Source: Blastocatellia bacterium (GTDB taxonomy: Bacteria > Acidobacteriota > Blastocatellia > Pyrinomonadales > Pyrinomonadaceae). Taken from it: 43,761 nt of DNA. The position numbers were made by a program, and so were the translations under genes. Positions 42,924 to 43,761 of this stretch are shown piece by piece. The stretch covers positions 1 through 43,761 of the forward strand of contig JAEUQI010000018.1 in assembly GCA_016789145.1 (NCBI GenBank). The letters are read 5' to 3'. The notes under the pieces are model-generated. The model was not told the DNA's origin. It was given only the letters and a program-made list of their open reading frames with translations, and ran no database searches. The stretch's first letter is position 1, and each line of letters begins with the position of its first letter.

Positions 42924-43373
42924 ATGCCGCAATCATTGGTCAAAGTTTTGATCCACATCGTATTCTCGACCAAAAACCGTGTGGACATGATAATGCCCGA
43001 GTTCGAGGCCGGAATGTTTGAGTACATTCACGGCATTGTTGAGAACAACAAATCGAAGCTGATAGTTGGAAATGGAACGATGAATCATATTCATCTCCTA
43101 GTTTCGCTCGGCAGAACAATAGATATCAGCGAATTGATCGGCGATATTAAGCGCAGTAGTTCGCTCTGGGTTAAGTCTCAGGGAACATATCCCAACTTCT
43201 ATTGGCAAGAAGGTTACGGTGCTTTTTCGATCGGTCAATCGCAAGTCCCCGATGTTAAGAGGTACATCGAAGACCAAAAAGCACATCATGCAGAGAAGGA
43301 TTTCAAGACAGAATTTCGTTCTTTATTACACAAGTACGAGGTCGAATACGATGAACGATATGTCTGGGATTGA
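42924..43373 (+). CDS. Y1-type (IS200-like / RAYT) transposase
   Basis: A 149-residue single-strand HUH endonuclease. ATG 42924 is used; the frame opens at GTG 42909 inside a palindrome. HUH motif NHIHLL (H55, H57), catalytic Y114 in KRYIEDQKAHH, and a full PF01797 fold with VFSTKNR at the N-terminus. Complete domain length, no stop, so it may be active. RAYT proteins cut and join REP palindromes, and such palindromes are on both sides. It carries no helper gene. Confidence 0.88.
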   Translation: MPQSLVKVLIHIVFSTKNRVDMIMPEFEAGMFEYIHGIVENNKSKLIVGNGTMNHIHLLVSLGRTIDISELIGDIKRSSSLWVKSQGTYPNFYWQEGYGAFSIGQSQVPDVKRYIEDQKAHHAEKDFKTEFRSLLHKYEVEYDERYVWD

Positions 43374-43377
43374 TGTA

Positions 43378-43394
43378 CGTCTCCGTTGGAGACG
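43378..43394. repeat. Short REP-like palindrome after the transposase
   Basis: CGTCTCC, GTT loop, GGAGACG, 4 bases past the stop. It matches the copy at 43445-43459 in stem and loop. Confidence 0.7.
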
Positions 43395-43414
43395 CGATTC
43401 CGAACATACACGTT

Positions 43415-43433
43415 CGTAGGGTTGCACCCTACG
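43415..43433. repeat. Hairpin with the same stem as the one at 42838
   Basis: CGTAGGGT (43415-43422), loop TGC, ACCCTACG (43426-43433): a perfect 8-bp stem. Confidence 0.75.
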
Positions 43434-43444
43434 CTATAATTTTG

Positions 43445-43459
43445 GTCTCCGTTGGAGAC
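43445..43459. repeat. Third copy of the REP-like palindrome
   Basis: GTCTCC, GTT, GGAGAC; same core as 43378-43394. Confidence 0.7.
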
Positions 43460-43499
43460 AGATCAAAGAGACTTTTAGTTCACTCGGAGGTAGTCCACA

Positions 43500-43761
43500 A
43501 TGCCGGTGTCTAAGAAAAGAAAACGTGCGGGAAAGGTTGTTCAACGGCAGGTTTTTCAGGGTTATCAACCTGACCATTCTAAGCGTTGGAAGCTGAAGAT
43601 AAAGCCGGAGCAGTTCATCTATCTGCGTGACGATCCGGATTTTCTGCTGCTGATAAAAATCGGACGGGCGATCAATGCTATTTCGTTCGCGACCTGTAAC
43701 TGGATTAGTTTTGTCGAATGCAAGACGCACGTACAACGACGTCAACATCGTCGCGGGCTGT
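43500..43761 (+). CDS. Partial hypothetical protein running off the right edge
   Basis: ATG 43500 with GGAGG nine bases upstream (43486-43490) opens a frame with no stop to the end of the window, 87 codons. The N-terminus is very basic (SKKRKRAGK), then KRWKLKIKPEQFIYLRDDPDFLLLIKIGRAIN, then Cys-containing helix and an Arg/His-rich stretch (VQRRQHRRG). It could be a nucleic-acid-associated or membrane-edge protein; I do not recognise it. The opposite-strand frame at 43434-43748 is its shadow. Confidence 0.7.
   Translation, partial: MPVSKKRKRAGKVVQRQVFQGYQPDHSKRWKLKIKPEQFIYLRDDPDFLLLIKIGRAINAISFATCNWISFVECKTHVQRRQHRRGL

Larger units (their letters stand above)
42838..43459 (+). mobile_element. 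REP-associated tyrosine transposase unit with flanking palindromes
   Basis: The transposase gene (42924-43373) sits between two sets of matching palindromes: CGTAGGGT hairpins at 42838 and 43415, and GTC(T/G)CC hairpins at 42898, 43378 and 43445. This is the arrangement of RAYT genes with their REP/BIME substrates. No target-site duplication or IS200 end can be fixed from the sequence. Confidence 0.6.

Noticed and set aside
43434-43748. 104-codon frame on the minus strand at the right edge
   Set aside because: The plus strand has GGAGG plus an open frame with coherent basic N-terminus; the minus frame is its shadow.

Overview
The window most resembles a chromosomal piece of an Acidobacteriota genome, probably class Blastocatellia (Pyrinomonadales-like). 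This is an inference. It rests on gene style: a giant Ser/Thr kinase with TolB-N/TPR repeats and the typical start MTPERWQQIE, a two-component-propeller hybrid of periplasmic sensor and HisKA_3 kinase, many secreted peptidases with AQ-type signal cleavage sites, carboxypeptidase-regulatory-like C-terminal domains, and moderate GC. There is no rRNA, tRNA or CRISPR that I can see.

Layout. Positions 1-10646 are a minus-strand run of exported proteins: a partial protein at the left edge, an M28 peptidase, a protein with a carboxypeptidase-regulatory-like tail, two proteins that share a ~68-residue Cys-containing 'DLVG' repeat, a CPBP membrane protease, a PliG/YcgK-like putative lysozyme inhibitor, an orphan solute-binding protein, a DUF3011 protein and an M1 peptidase. 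Positions 10939-14609 encode a NarL-type regulator and its propeller histidine kinase. Positions 14610-15780 are non-coding and hold an 11-bp-period GTGGACA array that resembles DnaA boxes. Then come a flippase-like membrane protein and nrdR (plus strand), a GGDEF/EAL protein, an S8 peptidase with LIVSDG repeats, oligopeptidase B, citrate synthase and the giant kinase (all minus).

Positions 30433-38679 (minus) are the most unusual part. They hold an M28 peptidase, an APS kinase fused to a NadM-like nucleotidyltransferase, a short membrane protein, a secreted protein, a phosphodiesterase-TPR-sulfotransferase triple fusion, and a DUF885 peptidase with a polysaccharide-export (Wza-type) domain embedded in it. 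One gene makes PAPS and another carries a PAPS-binding loop, so I infer a dedicated sulfation locus whose acceptor is unknown. The neighbouring secreted protein, or an envelope glycan, are the candidates.

The right end (38742-43761) holds an ABC-type ATPase, two tandem GAF-GGDEF cyclases, a strong promoter driving a helical hypothetical protein, a REP-associated tyrosine transposase framed by matching palindromes, and a partial gene running off the edge.

Three c-di-GMP proteins (one with a degenerate GGDEF but intact EAL, two with intact GGDEF), one sensor kinase pair and one Ser/Thr kinase make the window rich in signalling. Good rho-independent terminators are visible after the S8 peptidase, oligopeptidase B and citrate synthase genes.
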